Shown here: piece by piece, positions 43,398-51,843 of the stretch
Layout: every line of letters starts with the position of its first letter
Numbering within the stretch: the first letter of the stretch is position 1
Source of the DNA: JBBQYD01 sp942493075
GTDB lineage: Bacteria > Verrucomicrobiota > Verrucomicrobiia > Limisphaerales > UBA8199
Length of the DNA stretch: 64,000 nt
Assembly: GCA_942493075.1 (NCBI GenBank)
Contig: OW818681.1
Coordinates: 1,426,001-1,490,000 of the forward strand
Direction of reading: 5' to 3'
Made by a program: the position numbers and the translations under genes
Notes under the pieces: model-generated
Told to the model about the DNA's origin: nothing
The model's database searches: none
What the model saw: only the letters and a program-made list of their open reading frames with translations

Positions 43398-46300
43398 TTA
43401 TGCAGCCGCAAACTCAAGCCAGAATCGGCTGCCCTCTCCCGCCCTGGATTCGACACCGACCCTGCCGTTCATCCGCTGCATAGCTTTTTTGACCAACGCC
43501 AGCCCAATTCCGGTACCTTCGTAGTCTTTGCTGATCCGCTGGAACATCATGAAGATCTTCTCTGTTTGGTCCTCGGAAATACCGATGCCCTGGTCCTCAA
43601 ACCAGAGTCTGACCAGCGCGCCAGATTGCGGAGCCTGACCGTTCGGTTGCGCGATTGTTTCCGCCCAGACCCGAATTTTTGGAAGCTGGCCGGGCTTGAC
43701 GAACTTAACCCCGTTGGTGAGCAGGTTGGAGAAGCATTGGGTCAAAGCCGCCTGGTTACCCAGGATGAGTGGAAAGGGTCCCTCGATTTGGATGTCGGCC
43801 GCGCCCGGCTGGAATTCAGGATAGGTCTCCACCATGCTGCACAATAGCGCCCTTGGATCCAAGGGGGAGAGTGTGAGCTCAGAACGGACTATTTTGCTGT
43901 AGTTTAGAGCGTCAGCGATGAGCGCATCCATGCGCTTGGCTGAGTCGATAATGCGTCGGATGAAGTCTTGTCCAGCGTCATCCAGCCGATGGCCATACTC
44001 CTGGCGAAGAATGCTGCCGAAAGCTTCCATAGCTCGCAGCGGGGCGCGCATGTCATGCGTAATGGTATAAGAAAAGTGTTCCAGTTCGGCGATCGTTTCA
44101 CGGAGTTTGGTCGTACGCTCAAGGACTCGTTGCTCCAGTTCGGCGTTTGCTGCTGCAAGTTCGTCCCGAGCTTTGCGTACAGCAGCCTGGGCTTCCAGTT
44201 GCGCCGTAATGTCGGTGTTAGTGCCGAACCAGCGTGAATATCGACCGTGCGGAGAACTGATAAGTTGTGCGCGGCTTAAAAACCAGCGATATGTCCCATC
44301 CTTGCCTCGCAACGGAAAGGTGTCTTCCCAAGTCGTGCAATTCATGAAGCACTCATCAAACCGTGTCTTCACCCTGCCCAGATGATCCGGATGATGCAGC
44401 CGCTCCCATCCTCGCCCCTGGACTTCTTCCCACGAGGCTCCGGTATATTCATACCAGCGAAGGTTGTACCAAAGCATGTTACCCTTCTCATCGGCCATCC
44501 AGGCCAACTGCGAAATATTGTCTGCCAAAGCACGGAAACGTTCCTCGCTCTGGCGCAATGCCTCTTCCATCGCCTTACGTTCGGTCAGATCGAGCAGTGT
44601 GCCGATCATGCGTATCCCCTGGCGCTGTTCGTCACGCACCACAAAACCCCGACCCAAAATATGGAGACATTGCCCGTCTGCCCGCAGAAACCGATACTCT
44701 GCCGTCCAGGTTTGCTTTCCCGGATCGTCAATCGTCCGGTGAATACTGTCCAAAACGCGGTCCCGGTCTTCGGGGTGGAGTTGTCCCTGCCACCATTTCA
44801 AAGCATCCCGGCCCGTTGGCGGGGCTTGCCCGAATGTGACCTGAGCGGCATCATTCCAAACTAACGTGTTTTCTCTTAAGTCCCAATCCCAGACGACGTC
44901 CCGTGTGGCCCGATGCACCAGTCGGTAGCGCTCCTCGCTCAGGCGTAGCGCCTCGGCCATGCGCTTTTGTTCGGTGAGATTATGGTTGATGACAGCCCAG
45001 GCTTGAAGGTTGCCTTGGTCGTTGTCGATCGCGAAGACGCTCCATAGAACGTGCAGGATATCTTCGCCACCCGGTTTTCGCATCCGCGTTTCCCCTGCCC
45101 ATTGCCGTTTCTGCATCAGATCCGGCAATATTTCCTGGTCCATTCTGGGGCGATCTTCGGGCCATAGGAGGTCGCTGAGCCGTATTCCTTTAGCCTCAGA
45201 GATGTGTTGCAGGCCCAGCATGCGCATGCCAGCAGGATTGATGTAGAATGCTTCGCAATTCGGGTCAAAAAGCCCCACGAAATCGCTGCTGTTTTCAACA
45301 GCAGCGGCAAGCATACGCACTTTCTCGGCGCGCTCTCGAAGGCTAGCCGCCATGCCCGCAACGGTTCCGCGGAGCCGGATAATTTCAGTGGGCGCCATGG
45401 GATCGCTACGATCGATGATTTCTCCGTCGCCCATGCGCCGGGCCTCTTCAGCCAGATTCTCGATGGGGCGCGCGATTGTGCGAGCTACCATCCGGGCCAT
45501 TGCCAAAGCACCGCAGAACACGGCGAGCGCGAGCAAGCTATCCTGGATCAAATCACGCTTGAGAGGTGCCAATGCCTGCGCCACGGGCCGACCGGCGCCA
45601 GCGACCCAGCCCAGGTCTTTAATGGGGACTCGGGCCGACATCCACTCACCTTCTTCGAGCGGCAAGAGGAGACGCCCGGTCTGGGATTGGCCGGTCTGAA
45701 GCGCCTTTCTCAACAAAGGATCACTCTGAATCCACTGAGTGCGTTCTGCCCACGGAAGCTGTGGACTGCGGCTATGGAAAATCACCGTTCCACGAGCGTC
45801 GAAAATCCCATAGGCCGCCCCCGCACCCCGGCGATGAACGAGGGTCAGTTCATGGAGTTTTTGCGGTTCTATCCCCGCCACGATAGCACCTGCCAACATC
45901 CCGTTTTGATTATAAGCCGCGGTTGCGATTGCCAGCGTGGGTGAGTCTGTGATCGTTCCGGTGGGGGCTAAATCGCCTATCGCCCAAGGCGAGCCAGACC
46001 TGATCTCGTTAAAATAGGGACGTGCGGCCAGGCTCATGCCAATCATGCTCGGGTTGCTGCCAGCAAGCACGATTCCATCTGGATCAACCCAGGAAAGGTT
46101 TCGGACCGAAGGGTATTGGCTGACGCTACTGCTGAGCAGCGCATTCGCCTTGAGCAGGGCATCAGGCGAATCAAGGATCATTATAGCCTGGCCCAAAGAA
46201 AAAGTCTGGCGGCGGACGTCGTTGAAGTATGCCGTAAACGTTGTAGCAACCGCATGGGCCATATCCAGTTCTGTACTCAGCGCAGCACGGCTTCGCGCAT

Positions 46301-46424
46301 CATAGTTCTGGCCGTAAACCCAGCCGAGGAGAAACACTAAGGGAATCGCCGTAAAACTGATAAGCAGATATAAACGAGCGCTAATGCCCGACTTATCGAA
46401 AAATGGCCGGAAGAATTTATACAT
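43398..46424 (-). CDS. Membrane histidine kinase with Cache sensor and three PAS domains
   Basis: About 1008 residues from the ATG at 46424. Order: transmembrane helix (about 15-36), periplasmic double-Cache-like sensor (40-285), second helix (about 300-320), HAMP (to about 360), three PAS/PAC units (about 375-495, 505-630, 635-760), a short coiled coil, HisKA with FSYTITHDMRAPLRAM (phospho-His), and HATPase with NLLTNGVKFV, FEDQGIGISE and GTGIGLALVKKA. It lacks a receiver domain, so a separate response regulator is needed; none is adjacent. The orphan receiver at 17294 is a candidate only by type. Ligand unknown. Confidence 0.93.
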   Translation of the reverse strand: MYKFFRPFFDKSGISARLYLLISFTAIPLVFLLGWVYGQNYDARSRAALSTELDMAHAVATTFTAYFNDVRRQTFSLGQAIMILDSPDALLKANALLSSSVSQYPSVRNLSWVDPDGIVLAGSNPSMIGMSLAARPYFNEIRSGSPWAIGDLAPTGTITDSPTLAIATAAYNQNGMLAGAIVAGIEPQKLHELTLVHRRGAGAAYGIFDARGTVIFHSRSPQLPWAERTQWIQSDPLLRKALQTGQSQTGRLLLPLEEGEWMSARVPIKDLGWVAGAGRPVAQALAPLKRDLIQDSLLALAVFCGALAMARMVARTIARPIENLAEEARRMGDGEIIDRSDPMAPTEIIRLRGTVAGMAASLRERAEKVRMLAAAVENSSDFVGLFDPNCEAFYINPAGMRMLGLQHISEAKGIRLSDLLWPEDRPRMDQEILPDLMQKRQWAGETRMRKPGGEDILHVLWSVFAIDNDQGNLQAWAVINHNLTEQKRMAEALRLSEERYRLVHRATRDVVWDWDLRENTLVWNDAAQVTFGQAPPTGRDALKWWQGQLHPEDRDRVLDSIHRTIDDPGKQTWTAEYRFLRADGQCLHILGRGFVVRDEQRQGIRMIGTLLDLTERKAMEEALRQSEERFRALADNISQLAWMADEKGNMLWYNLRWYEYTGASWEEVQGRGWERLHHPDHLGRVKTRFDECFMNCTTWEDTFPLRGKDGTYRWFLSRAQLISSPHGRYSRWFGTNTDITAQLEAQAAVRKARDELAAANAELEQRVLERTTKLRETIAELEHFSYTITHDMRAPLRAMEAFGSILRQEYGHRLDDAGQDFIRRIIDSAKRMDALIADALNYSKIVRSELTLSPLDPRALLCSMVETYPEFQPGAADIQIEGPFPLILGNQAALTQCFSNLLTNGVKFVKPGQLPKIRVWAETIAQPNGQAPQSGALVRLWFEDQGIGISEDQTEKIFMMFQRISKDYEGTGIGLALVKKAMQRMNGRVGVESRAGEGSRFWLEFAAA

Positions 46425-46585
46425 TACGCCTGTAATTTGGCTGCCGGTATATGTCGAACCTGCCACAGGACAGCCGAAATAACAATTACTTCTGACGATT
46501 GCACGGCCATCGCCTGGTTTGGTGCTCTGCCGAATCCCTTTAAAACACGGTTGGTTTCAGACGGAATCTGCACTAATAAGAGAGT

Positions 46586-47326
46586 GTGACGCTGGTTCAC
46601 GCAACATCGGCTGGTTCAGGTTCACGAGCTCAGCTAAAGTCGGCGAGCGCCGGCAAGTTGGCACACGTGCGCTTGGTCGCAGTTGTCGGGGGCAGTGGCT
46701 CGGGTAAGACCTATCTGGCCGAGCAATTACAGCGTGTTCTTGGGAATAACTCGGCAAGGATTTCTCTGGACGATTTCTATCGAGACCGGTCGCACCTTGC
46801 AGCCTGGCGCCGGGCACGCATCAATTTTGATCATCCACGGGCCATCGATTGGCCGTGCTTTGAGGATGCTTTATGCAACCTCAACCAGGGCAGGGCGGCG
46901 CTGGTTCCTGAATATGACTTTATCACGCATGCACGGCGCAGCAGGCACCGGGAGTTCAAGCCCCGTCCGATCATCGTGGTGGATGGCCTTTGGTTGTTGC
47001 GAAAACCGTCGCTCCGAAAGCTGTTCGAGCTCTCCATTTTTCTGGAATGCTCTCCGGGGTTGCGTTTGGCACGGCGCCTGGCGCGTGATGTTGCCAGCAG
47101 GGGCCGCACACGAAAATCCATAATCGAGCAATTCCGATCCGCAGTAGAACCAATGCATCAAGCGTACGTTGAACCGCAGAAGCGTTACGCCCACGTAATC
47201 GTCAAAGGCGTGATCTCCCCGGGAGAGGTAATGCAGTTGGGTGAACTGGTAAACAACCCGCGCCTCACAAGGGCGAAGAGCACCGTTTTGTTGGGGTCAA
47301 CCCCCACGCTGCAAAAAACACCGTAG
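46586..47326 (+). CDS. Uridine kinase/phosphoribulokinase-like P-loop kinase
   Basis: A 246-residue cytosolic protein starting at a GTG. The P-loop is VVGGSGSGKTYLAEQL (about 33-48), followed by ARISLDDFYRDR and INFDHPRAIDW, matching uridine kinase (DDFY, FDHP). VVDGLWLL and LFELSIFLECSP complete the fold. The first 27 residues are an unconserved polar extension. Uridine kinases act on Urd or Cyd, but the divergent end leaves other small-molecule substrates open. It precedes the lone STAS gene by 45 bases, heading the unusual envelope-like cluster. Confidence 0.82.
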   Translation: MTLVHATSAGSGSRAQLKSASAGKLAHVRLVAVVGGSGSGKTYLAEQLQRVLGNNSARISLDDFYRDRSHLAAWRRARINFDHPRAIDWPCFEDALCNLNQGRAALVPEYDFITHARRSRHREFKPRPIIVVDGLWLLRKPSLRKLFELSIFLECSPGLRLARRLARDVASRGRTRKSIIEQFRSAVEPMHQAYVEPQKRYAHVIVKGVISPGEVMQLGELVNNPRLTRAKSTVLLGSTPTLQKTP

Positions 47327-47371
47327 GGGGTAGTATGGCGCGTCGTCCCTGAGGGATTTGACAGCCGTATT

Positions 47372-47674
47372 ATGAAAATCGACGTTCAAGGAGACACTCT
47401 GCGGATTTCCGGCCTCAAGGAATTGGGGGCCGCAGAGTCTAATAGGTTCAGGGAGGAAACGCGTGCTGCGATGGGTAAGGACCAGCGAAACCTTGAGATT
47501 GATTTATCCCAGACAACCTTCGTGGATAGCTGCGGACTGGGGGCTTTGATCGCTCTCCACAAGACCGCTTGCAGCCGGAATGGCGTGGTGAGACTCATGA
47601 ATCCCAAGCCTTCGGTCAGCCAGATTCTGCAACTGACACGGATGCACAGGATATTCGAGATCGTGGATGCCTGA
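47372..47674 (+). CDS. Lone STAS-domain protein (anti-anti-sigma type) with Cys at the phospho-site
   Basis: A 100-residue protein consisting of one STAS domain. LEIDLSQTTFVDSCGLGALI corresponds to the SpoIIAA phosphorylation loop, but the residue usually Ser/Thr is Cys54 (DSCGLG). If the loop works as in SpoIIAA, this protein could not be switched off by phosphorylation and would be a constitutive binder, or be redox-sensitive. The partner kinase or sigma factor is not in the window. A WecG-STAS-STAS fusion lies 4 kb downstream, suggesting a shared regulatory scheme. Confidence 0.9.
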   Translation: MKIDVQGDTLRISGLKELGAAESNRFREETRAAMGKDQRNLEIDLSQTTFVDSCGLGALIALHKTACSRNGVVRLMNPKPSVSQILQLTRMHRIFEIVDA

Positions 47675-47864
47675 GTCGCGATCCGGGCATTGGACATCGT
47701 CCTGAGCTATCTGCGGTGGTTTCGGCAACTCATTCGACAGTTCGGCCGTCCCTTGAGGGGACACATGAAAATGAAGGTTAAGTCCATTTTCGGCCGCTAA
47801 CTGGGGTTTTACCTCCTATCTGCCGGCAGATGCCCCATCTAAACTCAGCCATCATTGACATTGA

Positions 47865-49079
47865 ATGAAGGCTACTCTACCACTTTTTGTGTTTGTTGAC
47901 GCGTGCGGGTGGGAGATCATCCGGGATAGCCCGTTTCTACAAACTCTCGCGCCCCATCGGCGCAAGCTCACATCCGTGTTCGGCTACAGCTCGGCCTGCA
48001 TTCCGAGCATTCTTTCAGGGCGCTGGCCAACTGAGCACCGGAACTGGTGTTACTTTGTTTATGATCCGCAGCATTCACCGTTTCGAGGATTGCGCCCGCT
48101 GGGATGGCTGCCGACGGCGATCACGAGCCGTCGAGTAGTCCGCCGTCTGCTTTCCAGAATCGTCAAACGCACCTTGAATTTCCGGGGCTATTTTGATTTA
48201 TACAATCTGCCATTCAAGCACCTTGGACTTTTCGATTTCAGCGAAAAGAAGAACCCGTTGCAGCCCGGTGGATTAAATCGCGGCCCAAGTATCTTCGATC
48301 ATTTGCAGAACGCAGGCATCCGCTATCACGTCAGTGATCCACGAAAGGACGAGGCTCAGAACCTGGATGCCCTCATGGCTGACATCAGTGAAGAGAGCAT
48401 CGATTTTGCGTTCCTTTATTGGCCGGGATTGGATGGGCTTCTGCACTCAGTAGGCAATGATTCACCTGAGATTCCGAAGCGTCTGGACGAGTATCAGAAG
48501 CACATCGAACGGCTGACGGCTTTCGCCCGTGACCACTATCAGGATGTGCGCCTGTACGTCTTTAGCGACCATGGGATGGCGAACTGTGATCGCTTGCTGG
48601 ACTTGCGCAAGATCATCGATGCGCTGCCATTTCACATGCCTCAGGATTATGCTGTTGTTTACGATTCCACGATGGCCCGGTTCTGGTTCTTTAACGAGGC
48701 AGCGAGGACAGCCATCACCCGGCAATTGCAGTCAGTGCCCGAGGGGCGGCTCGTTCCAGATGCAGAGCTGAAGGAACTCGGTGCCTATTTCCCAGACCGT
48801 TATTTCGGAGAACTGATTTTCCTGGTGGACGAAGGCGTGCTGATTATTCCGAGCCACATGGGTGAGCGGCCTATCCGAGGCATGCATGGGTATCATCCGA
48901 AGGACAAACATAGCTTTGCGTCGCTTTGCAGCAATCAGGCCTCTATTCCGGAGACCATCACGGCGATTCCCCATATGTACCAGCTTATGGTTCAGGAAAG
49001 CCAGGCGGCATACGCCGCGAACCGATCGCAGCGTTTGGAGGAGTCTCAATCCGTTTTGAAAGCCGAGGTGGCTGTATGA
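47865..49079 (+). CDS. Alkaline-phosphatase-superfamily phosphodiesterase-like enzyme
   Basis: A 404-residue protein without a signal peptide. Metal ligands typical of type I phosphodiesterases are visible: Asp12 in VDACGW, a Ser-rich nucleophile loop SVFGYSSACIPSILSG (about 37-52), FSDHGM (about 233-238), and GMHGYHP (about 339-345). The short cap and cytosolic location differ from secreted nucleotide pyrophosphatases. It may process a phosphodiester-linked glycan or lipid intermediate. It overlaps the next gene (stop TGA within ATGA) and begins a five-gene overlapping run. Confidence 0.85.
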   Translation: MKATLPLFVFVDACGWEIIRDSPFLQTLAPHRRKLTSVFGYSSACIPSILSGRWPTEHRNWCYFVYDPQHSPFRGLRPLGWLPTAITSRRVVRRLLSRIVKRTLNFRGYFDLYNLPFKHLGLFDFSEKKNPLQPGGLNRGPSIFDHLQNAGIRYHVSDPRKDEAQNLDALMADISEESIDFAFLYWPGLDGLLHSVGNDSPEIPKRLDEYQKHIERLTAFARDHYQDVRLYVFSDHGMANCDRLLDLRKIIDALPFHMPQDYAVVYDSTMARFWFFNEAARTAITRQLQSVPEGRLVPDAELKELGAYFPDRYFGELIFLVDEGVLIIPSHMGERPIRGMHGYHPKDKHSFASLCSNQASIPETITAIPHMYQLMVQESQAAYAANRSQRLEESQSVLKAEVAV

Positions 49080-49960
49080 CTGATCCCCTGGTGAGCATCA
49101 TCATGAGGTCCTACAACGAAGCGTGGGCTTTACGACAAACCCTCCCTGCCTTGAAGGCTCAGGAGTATCTCAACTGGGAACTAATAGTCATCGATTCCGG
49201 TTCAACGGACGGTTCCGTGGACCTCATCCGGGAGGCGCGGCCCCGGCACCTGGTGCGGATTCGTGCCCATGAATATAACCCGAGCCGCGTGATGAATCAC
49301 GGGATGCGTCTCGCGGAAGCGGAACTTTGCATCTTCCTGAATGCGGATGCGACACCCCAGGGTGAACGGTGGTTGCGCCCCCTTGTGGATGCATTGCGGC
49401 AACCGCGGGTGGCCGCTGTTTTTAGCAGGCAGATTCCCCGGCCTGATTGCCAGGCCGTATTCGCGCATGACTACGAGAGATGTTTCGGCCCTCACCGCGA
49501 GTCCGCTCGCTGGGATCACTTCTTCAGCATGGTGAGCAGCGGCATACGGAAGGAAGTATGGCAGCGCCGCGGTTTCCTGGAGAAGATGCAGTACTCGGAG
49601 GATGATGAATACACCCGCTGGTGCCGAGCTCAAGGTTACGAGGTTGTGTACTGTCCGGATTCAGTCGTGATGCATTCTCACAACTACTCGCCCGACCAGG
49701 CCTATAAGCGCAGTTACGGAGAAGCGCGGGCACTGGCTGCGGTTTGGACCGGACACCCGCGGGAGATTAATTGGCCGCGCACCGTCTTGCTGGGGTGGCT
49801 CAATGATGTGAGGCGCGATACGTTTTTTTGCGCTCGCACCCGACGGATTACGGAGCTTCCTCATGCTCTCAAAATCCGTTGGAAACAACGCACGGCGCGT
49901 CTGCAAGGGTTCAAAGCCGGCTGGGATTTCTATCGCGATGATGCCGAGATTCACAATTGA
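49076..49960 (+). CDS. Family 2 glycosyltransferase (rhamnosyltransferase-like)
   Basis: A 294-residue GT-A enzyme from the ATG at 49076. VSIIMRSYNEAWALRQTLPA is the donor-binding start, VIDSGSTDGSVDLI and FLNADATPQGERW the nucleotide and metal region (Asp-Ala-Asp). The later SEDDEYTRWCRAQGYEVVY is the acceptor-side ED motif. A C-terminal basic helix (KIRWKQRTARLQGF) may touch the membrane. It probably adds one sugar to a lipid-linked or polymer acceptor. A GTG/TTG start inside the upstream gene is rejected in favour of the coupled ATGA. Confidence 0.9.
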   Translation: MTDPLVSIIMRSYNEAWALRQTLPALKAQEYLNWELIVIDSGSTDGSVDLIREARPRHLVRIRAHEYNPSRVMNHGMRLAEAELCIFLNADATPQGERWLRPLVDALRQPRVAAVFSRQIPRPDCQAVFAHDYERCFGPHRESARWDHFFSMVSSGIRKEVWQRRGFLEKMQYSEDDEYTRWCRAQGYEVVYCPDSVVMHSHNYSPDQAYKRSYGEARALAAVWTGHPREINWPRTVLLGWLNDVRRDTFFCARTRRITELPHALKIRWKQRTARLQGFKAGWDFYRDDAEIHN

Positions 49961-51080
49961 TGGGAGCCCGGAGTTGGAGGGACGCCTCGAGAGCCTTTGC
50001 CAGGATACTTGCGCGGCTCTCCAGGCCGTGCTGCCTCGCCAAAGACTTCAGGGAATTGTGCTGGGAGGTGGTTACGGCAGAGGTCATGGAGGCGTTCTGC
50101 GAACCGCAGAAGGGGACCGGCCGTACAACGACCTTGAGTTTTATGTGTTCCTGCGGGGAAACCGGCTAGCCAATCAACGCCGGCATGGTTCTGCTGTTCG
50201 TGCTCTGGAAGAAGAGCTCAGTCGCAAGGCGGCTCTGCACGTTGAGTTCAAACTGGATAGCCTGGAGCGGCTGAGGAAAACCCCAGTCTCGATGTTCAGC
50301 TACGATTTGGTGGCGCGCCATCGGGTGCTGCATGGGCGGGATCTGTTCATGGGTTGCGAGCATCACCTGAGCCCCTCGGCCATTTCAGCATCGGAAGCTA
50401 CTCGTTTGTTGTTCAACCGTTGCAGCGGGCTTCTGCTGTGTCGTGAACGTTTCCAAAGCCCATCGTGGCTTTTGGAAGATTCAGACTTCGTCTGCCGCAA
50501 TATTGCCAAGGCAGGTCTAGCATTGGGGGATGTCGTTTTGACAGTGCTCCAGGCTTACCACTGGGATTGCCGAGAACGTCACGAGCGGCTTCGAAAATTG
50601 GCGGGACGGCTTCCGAACCCCTGGCTATCAGAGGTCATTCAGCACCATCGACTAGGCATGGAGTTCAAACTGCATCCGTTTCGCTCAGATTGTTCAAGAG
50701 CAGAGCTTCTGTGGCAGTATCAGGAGGTTTCGGGCCTTGCACAGAAACTGTGGCTATGGCTGGAGGGCCAACGCCTTCAAGCCCCCTTCGATTCGCTTTC
50801 AGATTATTGGGCAGATACCCGGCGAAAGTGTGACGAAAGCCCGGCGTGGCGAAACTACCTGCTCAATTTCAGAACCTTCGGGCATCGTGCATTGCTTGAT
50901 CCCATGGCGGCTCGTTATCCACGCGAGCGCTTGTTCAACACGATGCCTCTGCTCCTCTGGAACGGCATCCAGTTTAGTGCAGGCGAACAAAAGCACCTTC
51001 AGCAGCAATTGCGCACTGCGGCCACCAACTGGAACGGACTGGTAGATGCCTACAAGAACATTTGGACGTTTTATGGTTGA
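49938..51080 (+). CDS. Nucleotidyltransferase-fold protein of unknown function
   Basis: A 380-residue cytosolic protein. IVLGGGYGRGHGGVL (about 40-54) followed by PYNDLEFYVFL (63-73) resembles the DNA-polymerase-beta-type nucleotidyltransferase core (G-G/S then D-x-E), and HVEFKLDSLERL near 110 could supply the third acid. The rest is helical with many His, Arg and Trp residues. The start at 49938 overlaps the glycosyltransferase by 23 bases; upstream codons lie inside that gene. I recognise no characterised orthologue; an enzyme that transfers a nucleotide or phosphosugar-type group in the cluster is a guess. Confidence 0.75.
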   Translation: MMPRFTIDGSPELEGRLESLCQDTCAALQAVLPRQRLQGIVLGGGYGRGHGGVLRTAEGDRPYNDLEFYVFLRGNRLANQRRHGSAVRALEEELSRKAALHVEFKLDSLERLRKTPVSMFSYDLVARHRVLHGRDLFMGCEHHLSPSAISASEATRLLFNRCSGLLLCRERFQSPSWLLEDSDFVCRNIAKAGLALGDVVLTVLQAYHWDCRERHERLRKLAGRLPNPWLSEVIQHHRLGMEFKLHPFRSDCSRAELLWQYQEVSGLAQKLWLWLEGQRLQAPFDSLSDYWADTRRKCDESPAWRNYLLNFRTFGHRALLDPMAARYPRERLFNTMPLLLWNGIQFSAGEQKHLQQQLRTAATNWNGLVDAYKNIWTFYG

Positions 51081-51843
51081 AGTCTCCAATCCACGCACTC
51101 AAACGAAACCTCCAGGATTCAAACCGGAGGCAGGTACCTCTCTTTGCCATGTCTGGCTTGCCCATCTCGATCAACCATTGGCCCGTGAGGTTGAGTCCTT
51201 GCTTTCCGCGGATGAGCAGGAACGTGCCGAACGCTTTCATTTCGATCTTCATCGTCATCGATTCATAGGCAGTCGTGGAACGTTAAGGCAAATCCTCGCC
51301 ACCTACTTAGGCTCCGCTCCGCGCCTGATTCAGTTCAACTATGGGTTTAATGGCAAACCGTCTCTCCCGAAATCGGACATTTGGTTTAACCTGGCGCATG
51401 CCGAGGATCTGGCCTTATTCGCGGTAGCGGACCGGCCGAGAATAGGAGTCGATTTGGAGTGGATTCGTGATGTGCCCGAAATGGATTTACTGGTGAAAAC
51501 TTTCTTTTCGCCGAAGGAGGCGAGCCTCTTCGAAACGTTGGACGCGCGAGAAAAACGGCTGGCGTTCTTCCGGCTCTGGACTCGCAAGGAGGCCTGGCTA
51601 AAAGCAACTGGGGCCGGCATTTCCCATTTGTTAGGCGAGGTCGAGGTTTCGTTTTTGGAGGACGAGCCGCCCAGAATCAAACAATTGCCCCGAGGTTTTG
51701 GGCAGCCTGAGGATTGGCAGCTTTTCTCCTGGCATCCGGTCCCAGGCTACGTGGCAGCATTGGCGGCGCCTGCCGGAGCGCCGGAGCCGATTCTCGGGGA
51801 TTGGAGGGGGGAGGTTCTGGCTCATGAGCGCACACAGCATTAA
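51073..51843 (+). CDS. Sfp-type 4'-phosphopantetheinyl transferase
   Basis: A 256-residue enzyme that attaches phosphopantetheine from CoA to a carrier-protein serine. Motifs: GSRGTLRQILATYLG, FNLAHAEDLALFAVA, RIGVDLEWIRD (Mg-binding GVDLE) and LWTRKEAWLKATG, the classical Sfp pattern. The ATG at 51073 overlaps the preceding stop by eight bases. No acyl or peptidyl carrier protein, PKS or NRPS is in the window, so its target is elsewhere, or it acts on fatty-acid-type ACP. Its place within a glycan-like operon is unusual. Confidence 0.92.
   Translation: MVEVSNPRTQTKPPGFKPEAGTSLCHVWLAHLDQPLAREVESLLSADEQERAERFHFDLHRHRFIGSRGTLRQILATYLGSAPRLIQFNYGFNGKPSLPKSDIWFNLAHAEDLALFAVADRPRIGVDLEWIRDVPEMDLLVKTFFSPKEASLFETLDAREKRLAFFRLWTRKEAWLKATGAGISHLLGEVEVSFLEDEPPRIKQLPRGFGQPEDWQLFSWHPVPGYVAALAAPAGAPEPILGDWRGEVLAHERTQH

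Noticed and set aside
43325..43456. GTG-initiated N-terminal extension of the exported cyclophilin
   Set aside because: It would overlap the histidine kinase 3' end and bury a clear signal peptide that begins at the ATG at 43324.
45204..45944. Plus-strand open frame inside the histidine kinase gene
   Set aside because: Overlaps the HAMP and sensor coding region of a full-length kinase; no domain visible.
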